Positions 10,733 to 23,290 of a stretch of 64,000 nucleotides of DNA are shown here, piece by piece. The notes under the pieces were generated by a model. It worked only from the letters and a program-made list of their open reading frames with translations. It searched no databases and was not told the DNA's origin. The DNA is taken from contig JARHVA010001473.1 of assembly GCA_037957365.1 (NCBI GenBank), forward strand, positions 1,736,501 to 1,800,500, read 5' to 3'. The stretch's first letter is position 1. Each line of letters opens with the position of its first letter. The DNA comes from Torreya grandis (lineage: Eukaryota > Streptophyta > Pinopsida > Cupressales > Taxaceae). The translations under genes were made by a program, and so were the position numbers.

Positions 10733-11272
10733 TTATTATAGAAACATTTTAGGTGACAATTTAGGTAATGGTTTTACCCCAATTGGTTGTAGAACTTTTG
10801 GGAGCCATAATGTTTGCACCATAGCTCCGTTTGACTCCCCATTTGAATTGTTGAAAAGATAAAAATGAGGAAAGCATGATGAGATGGAATGAATATATGA
10901 TCAATGGTTTTTATCCCCTGAAAAGCCAATGAAAATGTCCTATATTTCAATTTTAATAGTGAAATATAAAAATAGTAAGTTTTTAAAAATAGTAATTTCT
11001 TGAATTTTGTAATGTTGTAAATCATGGAAGTCAAACCACTTCATCTCCCTTGAGATTGGTAAACTTCCACATCCTCATCATGCCTTCAAAGTATGTATAA
11101 AAATAGATGTATCCCAAAAAGGGAATAAGACATCTCTTCTTACAAATAGGCATATGTTTGGATCTATAAATTTGATTAATAAAACATCTCTTCTCAGAGA
11201 TAACATTATTACAATTGTGTTATTCCTTTTTCTTGAATTATCTTTCAACTAAAGCTCTTGAGTTTTTGATCA
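10733..11272 (+). repeat. LTR 5 of the tandem array (outermost right)
   Basis: 540 bp, starting TTATTATAGAAACATTTT and ending TTTTTGATCA. No primer-binding site or gag follows, so this is the true right edge. The second hairpin (11186-11201) is perfect; the first (about 11131) is damaged. Confidence 0.85.
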
Positions 11273-12655
11273 CATGAAAGGTTTTCTTACATTTTCATTT
11301 GGATTGGATGTGTTCTCCAAATTTATCTTTCTCTATTGTTATCTCATTTGACATTGTGTCAAATTCTTATTTATCTTACATGATGACTTTGGTTTTGCAC
11401 TTTATATGATGTCATTATGTTCTCTTATGTATTTCTTCTTTATCACTACCTTATTTTTTCTTCATGATTTCATATCTTATGGATCCCTTTTTCTCTTGTG
11501 TATTATTATTTGCTCTCTTATCTCTATAAACATGGATAATTATCAATATGAATTGGTTATACAAACCTTGCTCCCTTTAGCCATTCCTTCTATACCATGT
11601 GATTAATTAGAAAACAATGCATCTCATTAGAATATACTTTTACCAGTACACTTTCGATCTCTTTTTATTCCATTTTATTTCCTTTTTTAAACTACGCATA
11701 TACATGGTTGAGACTTGAGATAACATGTTGGTTCATAGTTAAGCTTAAGTGTTCTAGTCCATCCTGTCTTTGGATACTTAGCTTCCTTTAGCCAAAGCTT
11801 GATTGGTCATTCCAAGTCTGTATGGAGGAGGAATCTTTTAAAAAATCATAAAAAAATTAAAAATCCAAATTATTTAACAAAAGGCAATGATCCAAAAGGC
11901 AACATTCAAAAATCTCAAAAGTTAAATCACATTACAAGATGTGATTTCAAGCACATCTCCTTTTTCTAGTCAAAGCTCAAAATCCATAGTTGGCCTCACA
12001 ATAGAGCCAACATCCATTGGGGTGTGGTAGGCTAGTATATTAGTAAAGGAGAATTAAAAAAAGTAGTATTACCTTCATTCTCAGGCAAGTACCCAATCTT
12101 CATAGTAGTTCGATGAATCTGTAAGGGACCCCTAAGGAATGAGGAACATGTTGTGAGAAAGTAGGTCCATATTAATTTTCTTGTAAAAAACTACCTTCAT
12201 TATTTTATCTTAGTATCACACTTATTTTCCTACACATATTTGTGTCTATAGTGAACAAGTATCCTTTGTGTGTTGATGGTCACTAGTCACTTAGTGTCTT
12301 CTCATGTCCTTAGTATGCCTCATGTATCCTAAGGTATTCTCATAAGATTCCTAAGTTATGTTTTTTACATTCCATTTTTCACTCCCTATAATCCTAATAT
12401 TTCCCCTTGAGAAATATTTCTTTGTTCACTGATCACTCCCCTAGGGATTCTACTTGTGAGTTACATTATAAGACCATGGATAGTACCTGGCCTTCCTCAC
12501 AAATTACCAAATTTTCACATTATGGTTATCAACATCCCTTTTTACCATATTTTCAAATTAATTCCATCTCATTGGTGTTCCCATTGTGAGTTTTAGTGTA
12601 AGACCACAGATAATACCAAGCATTCCTCACAAAATTTTGCAATATCCAAGTCACA
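11273..12655. other. Old intergenic DNA, no gene seen
   Basis: T-rich plus strand. Open stretches (for example 11406-11606) are hydrophobic low-complexity runs with no homology I recognise. A diverged direct duplication of about 60 bp is visible, with copies beginning near 12450 and 12586 (each with GTGAGTT, TAAGACCA and CCTCACAAA). Confidence 0.5.
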
Positions 12656-12659
12656 ACAA

Positions 12660-13190
12660 AATTACATGTATCAAATATGAGATAAGATGTGATTGATTAT
12701 GAAGTTACACATCATTGACATGCTTCCCATCTTGATTTAGTATTTTTTATGATTAATTTATTAATCTCTTCCACTTTTATCTTCTTATTTTCTGATTACA
12801 TGTAAGAATCTAACCATTTCTTGAGTTTTTCATACTTCCTAGCTTGAATTAGTGTGATAAATTTAAGGCCAATTTTTCCAATTTTTTTTTCTTTTATACT
12901 TCTAACATGATTTAGTATGATTGATTGACTTAATTTATTTTTTTTATACCATTTGTTCTTTCACTTGATTTCCACTTTATTACATTATTTTCATACTTCC
13001 CAATGTGATTTACTATGATTTGACTTGTTTTAACTTGGTGCCAAATATTTTTCTTGGTTTAAAAATAATTTTTTTCCCTCTTATTTACCACTCTGTGGTT
13101 TCTTATACTTAGTCCTTTTTTGTTATTACACATTTCCTAATGTGACATAATATGTAGTGCATTTATTTATGATTGATTATACTTGTCAAA
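12660..13190. repeat. Degenerate, irregularly spaced repeat
   Basis: A word close to CTTCCTAATGTGATTTAGTA followed by TGATT recurs near 12725, 12835, 12898, 13006 and 13130, separated by T-rich spacers. Spacing is irregular (roughly 65-125 bp), so it is either a badly eroded tandem repeat or a chance enrichment in AT-rich DNA. Confidence 0.3.
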
Positions 13191-13379
13191 GTCTTTTTTT
13201 TTCTATTTCTTTTTAACCATACATGTGTACTACATAATGCTAAAAAAGAAACCACAACACATATATTTCCTATACCATATACAACAAAAGATAAATACAT
13301 GTGCTAGAATGAAATATATCCATGAATCCATAAACATAAACATAATACAAATAAATAAGATCAAAATCTAACTATTAAC

Positions 13380-15426
13380 ATAGAATATCTCTATATATAT
13401 CATGTGTTTCTCATATAAAGTACAAAAATACATCATTTCAGCTCTAAGGTTGAGCTCTATCATGCTTATCTCGTGGCCTATCCATGTTGCCCATAGATGC
13501 CTTAGATAGTCCCCTCTGAATAGTATTCTATAAAGAGATTGTCCAAGATCTCAAACCTATCACCTACCCCTATAGGTTGGCCACATAGGCTTGTACCTAT
13601 GCTAGCTAACTCATGGTAGCCATATGTGAACCTCTCTCCTAAGCCAAGGACTATCATGCCTATGCTTCTCCCATTCCCACTGTTATTGGTGGATATTTAT
13701 AATCTTCATGCACTTTTAATCACCTCATAACCTCTCCTACTAGTATGAATAATCTCACCTAAGTTGGGGTAGATAGTACCATAGGATATTCTAATGTGGT
13801 AGGGTCATATAGCATTAGTGCCCCATCCAATATCTCATTGAGTGATCCCCTCACCAAGGATCCCCATATGGTCTCCTCCTCCTTCATAGGATCTACAAAA
13901 TTCTAACTAGATACATATTATATCACAAATATATCTCAAAATATATCTATCTATAATCTATCTCAAAAAACTTAAACAAATTTCAACCATTGATTACCTA
14001 TCTAGATGTTTCATATCATCATCTCCCCATCTTCTTGATCATTGAGCATGGTTTCTCCATCATCTTATCCTTTAAGTAACTCATTTTTTGGATTCCTTGT
14101 AACCAATACAAACCCTTAGGTCACCACTCATGCTCATCTCAATCATTGCCTTAGTGGTGCCTTTATAGACCAACTCTATCTTAGGCTAACTGATGGGTCA
14201 TCTTGGATGACCATGCTCTATGTTCTCTCATTGCCAGCATCTCTATCAATGGTGTGATCAAGGTGGTCACCACTCCTCTTATTATGGTTCTATATATGCA
14301 CTTTTGGCACTCCTACATCCATATCCATCTCTTTTCTAACTATTTGTCATCATGCTCAACATGTCTATGGTCTCTAGCTATGTAGTCTATTCTTTGACCT
14401 TGTAACTAGTGGTTCCCCCTCATCCTTCACCCCTATATTTCTCACATATTCATCCCAAAATATGGGAACCACTATTATATCCACTAAGTGAAGGAGTCAA
14501 AACTATCTTAGTATGCATGCTACTAGATATAGATCTATCCACCAAGTTTAGTGGCCTAAAATATATGCTTATGCCAACTCTTATGGCACCATCCTCCAAC
14601 TTAGCCAAACTATCATGATATTTGCATATGACTACCATATGATATATGATTGCATAAATGTCTATATCACTAAAATATGGGCACAGACTATGCCATCTAA
14701 TCCTACCTTCATCTCTACACCTAGGGTAATTGATCATTGACCACATGGGGTAACCCAACTGGTTGATACATTATAAATGTCTCATATATCCAAGCACTCA
14801 ATAATATCATCATCCCTATGGTTTTTTTCCCTTTGGAAAGTATCCCATACATATCATGCATAAGCTAAACCCATATGATATAACTCAGATCATATAGTGC
14901 CACTTTATCCAAAATATATTGGTATAAGGCTATCATATATAGTGTTACCTTACCATCTAACTTGTGACACATCACCCATACTATCACAAGTCTTATCACC
15001 ACCTTCTATATATATAGAATCTAAGTTATATACACATCAAAAATACTTATCCTTAGTCCTATATATATCTTATTTGAGCACATCACCTATCAAGCTAATG
15101 TTTGTCTCTCCTCTTGCCCATCTAGTATCCCTATGATTACCAGTGTGCATCATATCAAAAGTCTAATTATATCATGGACATCTTAAATTATGATACCCAC
15201 CTTGATGGTATCCCCATCTACTACCCACCTAAAGGTATTAGTCAAGTGCTCCTAGACTCCTAGGAACATGACTACAAGATTTACACTTAGTGGTACTCAG
15301 AACATCTCCATGATGCCTCCTAAGCTTGGTGTAACTAACCTAACTCTATCATCCACTTTCAATCACTCTAATAGATCTGGTAGCCAAATAGTATCCACTA
15401 ATCACCAGAATCAATGACACCCCTAT
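13380..15426 (-). pseudogene. Weak minus-strand coding remnants, family unknown
   Basis: The longest minus-strand frame is 14758-14450, 102 codons: MGYPMWSMINYPRCRDEGRI and so on, with an aromatic-rich SLCPYFSDIDIYAIIY stretch. In neighbouring frames I read LLSAWIYETF (around 14790) and RWVVDGDTIKVG (around 15215). A W-x-E/Y-x-F block followed by P-R-x-R is reminiscent of the plant mobile domain (aminotransferase-like) found in some transposons, but the match is loose. It ends where the next element inserted. Confidence 0.22.
15422..15426 (+). repeat. Target-site duplication, left (CCTAT)
   Basis: CCTAT lies directly before the LTR at 15427 and is repeated exactly at 47575-47579, directly after the second LTR. 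This shows that the 32-kb interval is one insertion. Confidence 0.85.
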
Positions 15427-18400
15427 TGTTCACATTTTGGCCTCGCTAGCTAAATGTCAACCCCCTATATCAAAAACTCTCAATGATCACTATTTTATCT
15501 CACCTATGATTACTCCCAACATGATCATGTCTTCATTTTTCTAATATGAGTCTTTGGATCTTGACTAAGGGCATCATGATGTGTCATTTTTCATGCTTGA
15601 GTCCATAGTGTCATGAGTATCTTGAGTCCTTGTGATGATATAACATATGTCATGGTGTATTAGAATGAGGGACATCATTGTGAAGAGGTCATGAAGTCTA
15701 ATGAGCACATAGCCTTGTCTAAGGAATATAGTGGTCCTATATTAATGTGAGGATGTGTAACATTTTTTTTAGGCTATTATATGAGGACCATGATGTATTT
15801 AAGTCACTTTACATGACATATTCATCTAAGGACCATTTAACCCATTTATCACCCCTCAAACCCCCTTCATGAGCATATATCACCTTTTGGAAACCTTAGA
15901 AAAGGGGAATATCTTGTTAATTTCATTTAAAGGGCCTTTAACACATGTTATCCATACCACTTTAGTCTCTCTAAGTGTTTCATACCACTTAGAATCCTTT
16001 TAAGAGCCACCCCCACCCTTCCCACTAGCCAAGTGGGGCCCATGTAGCATTCTATGGCATTTACACTTCTCCCTTGCATTTCTTTTGCTTGGAGAAGTAT
16101 TTTTAATTCATTTATCCCTCTATTTTAACCCCATATATCATTGCAAGAGTTTGAAACTTGAGAAAATAGTGGAAAATCAAGGATTTTAAGGATAATTTTA
16201 CATATTGTATGGAATGTATCATACACTAGATGATATGGTGATGAAGGTGAGATCAGGTGTGATGTTTGTGCAAATTTTTAAGTCAAATGTGTGTCATTCA
16301 AGTCCTAAATCATTCTACACATCTTCAGCCCTTCTTTGCAAGCTTAGCTACTCCTCATGTTTTTGCTTATATTGTATAGGAGAGAGAAAGGTAGGGTCCC
16401 AACTCTTAGCCATGATAAGTAGACTCAAATAGATTCTAATCATGAGAAATTGTCTGAATATTGGTCCCCCCAAATTTATGAACCTTTCTTAATAAGTTAA
16501 GGAATGTGTTTGCACTTCACATCTTCATAGGACAACTTGAAGTCAGTAATTTTCATAGATTTCTAATTAGTTTGCTCAATATGATGATTGATGCTATTTT
16601 ATCATGTATTGTAGGATCCCTCCATTGTAATTTTAACATTTATCTCATATGTATGATCACATAATAATGGATAACCTTCAATTCTAACCACTCTATGCAG
16701 CTTTTAGGAAAATCATACAATGATCTCAAGTTTTCATGTCTTTTCAAGAGTTTCAAGATTTGTGTTAAAGTTTATAGAGGTTTCTCTATGATTTTAATGC
16801 CTTATTTATTAAATTGAAAGGTCAAATAGCCATTTCCACCCAAATTATCTCAAGGAAAGAATTTTTATGCATAAGGGAAGGTCAATGTACAATAGACTAT
16901 GTGTATGACTATCAATGGTAGTTGTAGAGTTCAAAATCATCTTAAAATGATTGAAAAATGTGTTATGATGATGGTGGAACATTTTCATGATGTTAAAATA
17001 AGCTTCACCACCTTTTTAGTACCCTTAAGGGTCATATAAATCATCTCCTTCACCTCTAAACATACTCAATCCCGTTTTTGCAAAGTTTAAGGTTTCCTCA
17101 TGGAGATTAAGTTTTTTAGAGTTCTTAAGGTTTCATTTTAGGTCTCCATATGATGTGTTTGTGCCTTAAAGTGTTCATGGTTGCAATAGCCTATGTCCAA
17201 GGTCTTAAGGTGAAAATGGTTGGTCTTATGAGGATTCTTATCCTTCTCTCCATGTCACATCTATACCATTGTCTTTTCACCTCATCATCACTATTTTATA
17301 CAGTGTTTTTCCCCTTTTCATGATCTTAACATCCCCTTATCATTTTATATCCACCTCTCTCTAACCATCCATCCTCCCTCCTAGGTCTAGGTCATTCCAT
17401 TAAACACTTATAATCCATTCAAACCCACAGAAGGAATGAAACTAGTATATGTTGAGCCATGTGGGCATGGACCTAATCAAAGAATAAATTAAGTCCTACA
17501 TTAAGCCTTTTAAGACCATTATAGCAATTTTTTAGAAGACATCATGAGACCATTCAATGGTGTGATATTCTGGTGTGATCTCAATGTATAGATTAATGAT
17601 GACACAAGTCTATGATGCAAGAATTTGAAATGGTTTCAAGTCATCTTGACCATCACCAACCTCTTAAGCACTTATAGCCAACCTTTGGCATGCTACAATA
17701 GAGCTTCAAAGGGGCATTCCATGAGTGATAGAGGATTCCTTTTAAATCAAAAGTATATGAGAGAGTAAATATTGCTAATGACTACTAAACAAGTACCAAA
17801 TTTCATCTAAACAACATGAATCATATTAGAGCATCCAACTTTAGTGATACATTTAGACTGTCACAATTTGTACACAAGGCATATTCCTCCTTTATGATTA
17901 TGTTTTGAAGGTACAAGTTATATATGGAGGGAGACATAGAAGTATTTATGAACAAGGATCTAATATTAAATGACTATCATTAATGGTCCAAGGAAATTTT
18001 TACATTAAGTGTCACATATGAACTACCTCAATCTGTTGACAGGGTTATAAAACTCAATCAATAGAATATAATAAAGAACAATCAAGGTCTTGGCCTTGAG
18101 CTTGAAAAGATATTAGATAGCCTTAAATGGATAAATAGGGTTACCAAATTCATTTTAAGTGTGTTGATAATTCTCAAAAATACTTAGAACAAACAAGTGA
18201 GATACTTTGGGGTCTATCTAGTGAGACTAATATCAAACCAATATTAGTAGCCAGGGACTAGTTGACTTATTTAACTAGAAGGAAAGGTGTATTGAACCTA
18301 GTAATGGAGGATGACAACAATGGAAGATTAAACAAAGACCTAACATACTAATATCAGCCAAGAGAAGCACTGAAGATCACTCAAAAGGGATCCTATCTCT

Positions 18401-21400
18401 TAAACTACCTATCTCTTTTTCACAACCTAAAAGAACATATTCAATGGCACAGTGTGCATCTACAACCAAGTGGTGAAAAGCAAGAAAGCTAGGTTAAATG
18501 AATTAGAGGTTACCCTTGAGACATGGGTGGAAATTTCATATTCATAAATATCCTTTTTGAACTTATGAATACCCACAATTTCCATGACACTTAAATGAAG
18601 AGAGACTACCCCTACCCAACCCTTAGCACAGACTAACACCTATAGGCTATTGAGAAAATCTGACTCAAACAAGCCTATGTGCAAATAAATATAGAGTCTC
18701 ACATGTGACATTATAAGTAATTTTGATAATTTTACACCTATTAAATGTCAAGTAAATCATGTTAAGGACCCTATATGAATTAGGAAACATTAAAACATAG
18801 CTCCTAGGGTTTCATATTCATGACTGTGTCTGGACCCTAGCAAATTGTAGGCATAATATATAAGGTTAAATTAATTAAGGAACTGGAATGAGAAGTGATA
18901 AACCCTAAGGGTATGAACGGAGGTATGAAAATATTTCATCATCACACAAAAGGGATAAAGATAGTTTTCACATCTATCCTTATTTAAGCATACAAGTTAG
19001 TGGGAAATTCTACATGTAGGTAATGAAGGAAGATGGAATATTGTTGAGTTAAGAAATTTTAAGATAAGTGGTAGAGGAGTGAATAAATATGATTAGACCA
19101 AAGATACATTAAATAATATTTTAAATTCCATTTAATAAGTCTATACGTAGTCAACCCATAGAATGAAGGTATACAGACCTCCTAGGGTCATCCTAAACCC
19201 TCAACTTTCAAACCCTACATAGTTAAGTTTAGATGCTCAAAAATGTTAATCATACCATGAATTGTAAGAGTATTATGGATTTAAGATAGAGGATAAGTAT
19301 GGGTTGTTTTATTCCATTTGTTCTACCTACAATGACTTCAAACACAAAGAATCATATCAACATGGTTTACATGAAATCTAAGACTAGTTTGAGCAAAAAT
19401 GGCCATCTAAGGGCAATATAGGTATAATCAAGTCTTGTATTTTTGAGAAATTATCCATACTATTTTATTTGTCAAAAAAATAGTGGGTATATCCATTTTC
19501 TTATCTCAAACCAAGATAGGTCTAGGTAAGCAATTTGGAAGCTTAAATAGGCAAAATCAAGTTTGAAAGGTCTACAAGTGGAATTAGAACCCTCAAATGT
19601 TCTTTGATCAGTGCATCATGGTATTAAGGGGTAATATTATCTATTTATAATGTGTAACATGTTAAAATATAATCAACTATATTGATGATAAGCCTCAAAC
19701 ATCAGTCATAAATGCCTACCTACAAACCCCAGAGCCACATTAAATATTTTTCAAGCTCCTATACCAGGTTGTATGATCAAGTGGGGGCATATAAATATGT
19801 TTGAGATATGAAAGAGGATATTTTAGATAGATAAAAGTGGAAAAAATCATAATACCTTTAAGACTTTTTAAGACAAACTTTAAAAGCTCACCCATTCCAC
19901 CTCAAGATGTTTTTGAGAAAATTATCTTAGTATGTTATCAGGTACCCTTGCAATAATAATCTATGGTATATTATTTGAAATTGGGAGATATATTCTATGA
20001 AACAAAATTAAGGAGTTAGGTCACTCATAAATGGCCTATAAACTAAACTAGGGTCATCTTTTGGCACTCATTTCTTTATCCATCCTTTGCATTGGAGTCC
20101 TAGCCATTACTAGAAGTTAGGTAGGTCTATGCCCTATATATTCATGTATTTTTATTTGATATTGGATGTCATTACTTTATAAATCATCATTAAGACTCAT
20201 AAGCACTCTTAAACCTCCCTAAAACCCTAGGCAGACCCAGTCTAAGAAAACTTGCATTTTATCAACCTAGCATTCTCAAATGTCTTGGTAAGCTTATGAA
20301 ATTTCAAAATCACTCATAGGAGATTCACTTGATGGTACTTGAATATATGGACATTGTACACAAGCCTAAACAATAGGCTATTTTCAAGGTTTTGAGTAGA
20401 ATGAAGAGTGTTTGGTAGTTTTTAATGATTCCAATTCTTGAAATGGAAATTTGAAACTTAATCTAACCTCCCAATGCATAACATGCTCAAGAATTTAGCC
20501 TCATATGTCTCTATAAGGGGATTAAAATTGTCAGTCTACCATTGCATAAAGGAAGTGAACTAGTCATCTTAGAGAATTGAAGTTTCAAGTTTTTGATGTC
20601 TTTCTAAGCCTATTTCATGGTTGGAGGTATTGTTTCATGCATGGACCATGCTCATACATAGGTTATCTAGATTTTTTATAGGTTTTGTGAAGTCCAGCAC
20701 ATCAATACTTAGGCAATTAGGCTTAATAAGATTATGTAGCCAATATTGTCACTAAGAAGATCAAGTTGTATTGGAAGACCAATGGAATGGGTTAAGAAAA
20801 AGTGTCACACCTGGTAACTAACCCTTGAAAGGAATTCAATATGCATTTCATAGCTACAATGGAGGCTAAATAAGTTTCTTTGACTCTATCAATTTGCTTT
20901 AGTGGAGTGTGGGTTGATACATAACTATAATGGCCCAATTCATATTGTAACTCCCATATGGAGTATGATAGACTATTATAATAATGGTCAAGCCCTTGAT
21001 AAGTGTTCATCCTCCCATACATGATTTACAACACCAATATCTCATTAAAGGAGCAATTAAGGAGATCCAATGGCATGGAAGAGCTAAAAGGAAGTTATGT
21101 AGCTATTGTAACTAAAAGAAAAGTCAATTATGGTCACTAATGACCCTCCTCTCCACTTTTATATGTTGGATTATCCTTCTTCTCTCCTCATATATTCTAT
21201 GTATTGAAGGATTTTCACCTTAGTTTATATCCCTCAATATGGTATGAGGATACTCTACCAAAATTTGTACTCATGCACCTCTTGAATGATAAATAAAGCA
21301 TCTTGAATCTTCTTCATGGTTTATACTTTGTGTTTTATTATTTTATACTATGAAATAGTGGCATGATATTCCCTTTTTCAGGTCCAATCACACCTAAGTC

Positions 21401-21897
21401 TCAACAATCTTCTTGGTAGGTTGTCTAGTGTGTTATAAGGTGGATAGCTCAGGTTTGAAGTGTCAAATAGATTACAAGTGCCTTGAATAAGGCCTTCTTC
21501 TCTTGACCTTCTCATTTAAATCATTCCACTAACCTCTAGATGCAATATTGATGCTCAAAAATCATTTGAGATAGTCGCTTAGCTCTATGCATTGTTTGTT
21601 AGTGTGTTGAGAGTTCAAGATTATGAGTGGATAGTTGAAATCAAGTGCATCACCATGCTTTAGAGTAGGTTTTCATTCTTATGCAATCTTCTTAACCCTT
21701 TTCATCCCCCATAGAGTTAGATTTTAGAGAAAGAACATTAAATTAGAAAATCAAGGGATCTAACCCCTTAAAAATCTAGATATTTGGCCTAATAGTAGGT
21801 GACCCATAGCCTAAGGTCATTCCCATGTTGGACTAGGTTTGAGTAAAGGATATGAATAATTCTCTTCTTAGCTTGGATGAAACATAGAACTCCAACA
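15427..21897 (+). repeat. 5' LTR (6.47 kb) of the large element
   Basis: Begins TGTTCACATTTTGGCC and ends TCCAACA. Colinear with 41029-47574 throughout, as seen at paired landmarks (for example 17041-17160 with 42650-42770, where I count about six differences). Just inside the TG is an inverted repeat (GTTCACATTT/AAATGTCAAC). A TATA-like TTTTATATG near 21167 and AATAAA near 21291 suggest the promoter and polyadenylation signal lie near the 3' end. Short open stretches here (for example 16205-16432, 20792-21022) are chance and not shared as frames with the other LTR. Confidence 0.85.
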
Positions 21898-22041
21898 ATT
21901 ATGGCACAGCTAATGGGACAACTTGTAAGTGCCTAGTAGCATGCTCTAAAGACATTGGAAGACATTTGGAAGCTAGGGACATCAACAACATCATCTATAG
22001 GAACATTGATCATAGTCAAGAATATTTGGAAGGTTGGAAAT
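21898..22041 (+). other. Primer-binding site and leader stub of the large element
   Basis: ATGGCACAGCTAATGGGAC at 21900-21918 is the primer-binding-like site. It has the same TGGCA-N-GC-N-TGGGAC form as the two gypsy elements at 23294 and 53247. The remaining 120 bases of leader end at the nested insertion. Confidence 0.6.
22037..22041 (+). repeat. Target-site duplication of the nested gypsy element (GAAAT)
   Basis: GAAAT before 22042 corresponds to GCAAT at 38540-38544, after the right LTR: four of five bases, with one later change. Confidence 0.65.
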
Positions 22042-23290
22042 TGTAGACACCTAAAACTAGCCACCAATAACCCCCAATCTGGATTTTGGCCAATTTCCAC
22101 CCAAAATACACAATTTGGCATAAAAACACTCAAACACACTAAAAGATGTGAAAATGACATATTCAAGTGTTGATTTTGGCTGAGGTATCCCTAAATGGGG
22201 TAATACAATTTATGGGCTAGCTAACTTTGATCAGATCATTTAGAGTCAAAATGCCAATTTTGCACCTCAGTGCTCTAGATTGCTCTTTCATATCAAATAT
22301 TTTTCACAAGATGCATGTCTTTGTTATTTGTTATTAGCAACATCCTAAATGGGATATCGGGTCTAACACATCTGACATGGACTTCCAATTCTAATCTAAA
22401 CAAATTTTAGACCAATAACAAAGCATTTTGATCAATTTCAGTAATTTGTGCACAAAGTGCTTAATCATGCTTAAGAGCTAATTAACCCAAATCAAGGCCA
22501 AATAAAAAATTATATGGAAACTTGTTGAATACTTATTTTTTGAAATGGATATTAAATATTTGCATCATCAGGTGACCAAATTTCTTGTGAGGACATCCCT
22601 AGGCCATTAATACCACAAATATCAGGATTCATGCCCTCCATGCCTCATCAATTCCTTCCATGATGCCCTCCATGCCTCTTATTTACCCCTTCTTCAAATG
22701 TCATGATGAGGATAATTACAAACTTAATTCCAAAAATTAAATTAATCCTCAACCACACATCTCAATCTCAGGATGGATGGTTCAGGTTGATTCTAGACAT
22801 TTGCAAAAATCTATAAATAGGAGGCCTTACCACATCATTTCCAAGCTATTTTAGTGAAAAATTATTATGCTCAAATATCTTTAAAGATCTTGATTATACA
22901 AAGTTATAATGCACAAATGGTTCCAAAATCTTCAATCAATTAGTGTTACCATGATAAATTGATTCCAAGCCAAGCCAAGCCAAGCCACAAAGCAAAGGTA
23001 CCAAGGAGAGATGGAGGTAGTCAAGCTTCCATTGCCAAGGACTTCACGAGCATAAGATGAGAAAGCCACTACTACAAAGGCATTTGGAGAATCTAAAGAA
23101 GGTGAAGGAATTATTGTGTTTTCATTCCTTGTTTTTTAGTTGTGTTTTTCATTTACTTTTGTTAACTAAGCTCTCCCTAGTGTATAGTCCTAGAGATGTT
23201 ATGTTATTAGTGTGTTTATTTCATTTTGTTTTAATTTTAAAACTAACACTATATTAACCATCCTCTCTTGAGTCAAATTCCTAGATCACA
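22042..23290 (+). repeat. 5' LTR of the nested Tat-like element
   Basis: TGTAGACACCTAAAA to AGATCACA, 1249 bp. TATA box TATAAATA at 22812-22819. It lacks a segment that the 3' LTR carries at about 37341-37435, which accounts for the 86-bp length difference. Confidence 0.87.
22812..22819 (+). promoter_or_regulatory. LTR TATA box
   Basis: CTATAAATAGGAGGCC matches the plant TATA consensus very well. The 3' LTR has TATAAAGA at the equivalent place (38079). Transcription would start near 22845, leaving about 445 bases of R-U5. Confidence 0.6.

Larger units (their letters stand above)
1374..11272 (+). mobile_element. Tandem array of a non-autonomous Ty3/gypsy element: five LTRs, four internal domains
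   Basis: The structure is LTR-internal-LTR-internal-LTR-internal-LTR-internal-LTR with a period of 2.28-2.36 kb. LTRs: 1374-1913, 3739-4276, 6102-6624, 8442-8898, 10733-11272. Internal domains: 1914-3738, 4277-6101, 6625-8441, 8899-10732. Each internal domain begins with a primer-binding-like TGGTATCA (cognate of initiator tRNA-Met), carries gag, protease and a short integrase remnant, and ends with a polypurine tract such as AAGGAGGGAGGA. RT, RNase H and most of integrase are missing in all four at the same place. The outer flanks CATTC and CATGA agree in only three of five bases, so a target duplication is not proven. Unequal recombination between LTRs of a deleted element would produce this arrangement. 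Confidence 0.88.

Noticed and set aside
1369..11277. Target-site duplication CATTC/CATGA around the tandem array
   Set aside because: Only three of five bases agree; could be decayed or chance, so not listed as a feature.
14450..14758. 102-codon minus-strand frame as an intact host gene
   Set aside because: No plausible start context, splice sites or flanking coding sequence; neighbouring frames carry the continuation with many stops, so at most a remnant.
16205..16432. Open frame of 75 codons as a gene inside the 6.5-kb LTR
   Set aside because: The equivalent sequence in the other LTR (about 41810-42040) does not keep the frame, so it was never under selection in this element.
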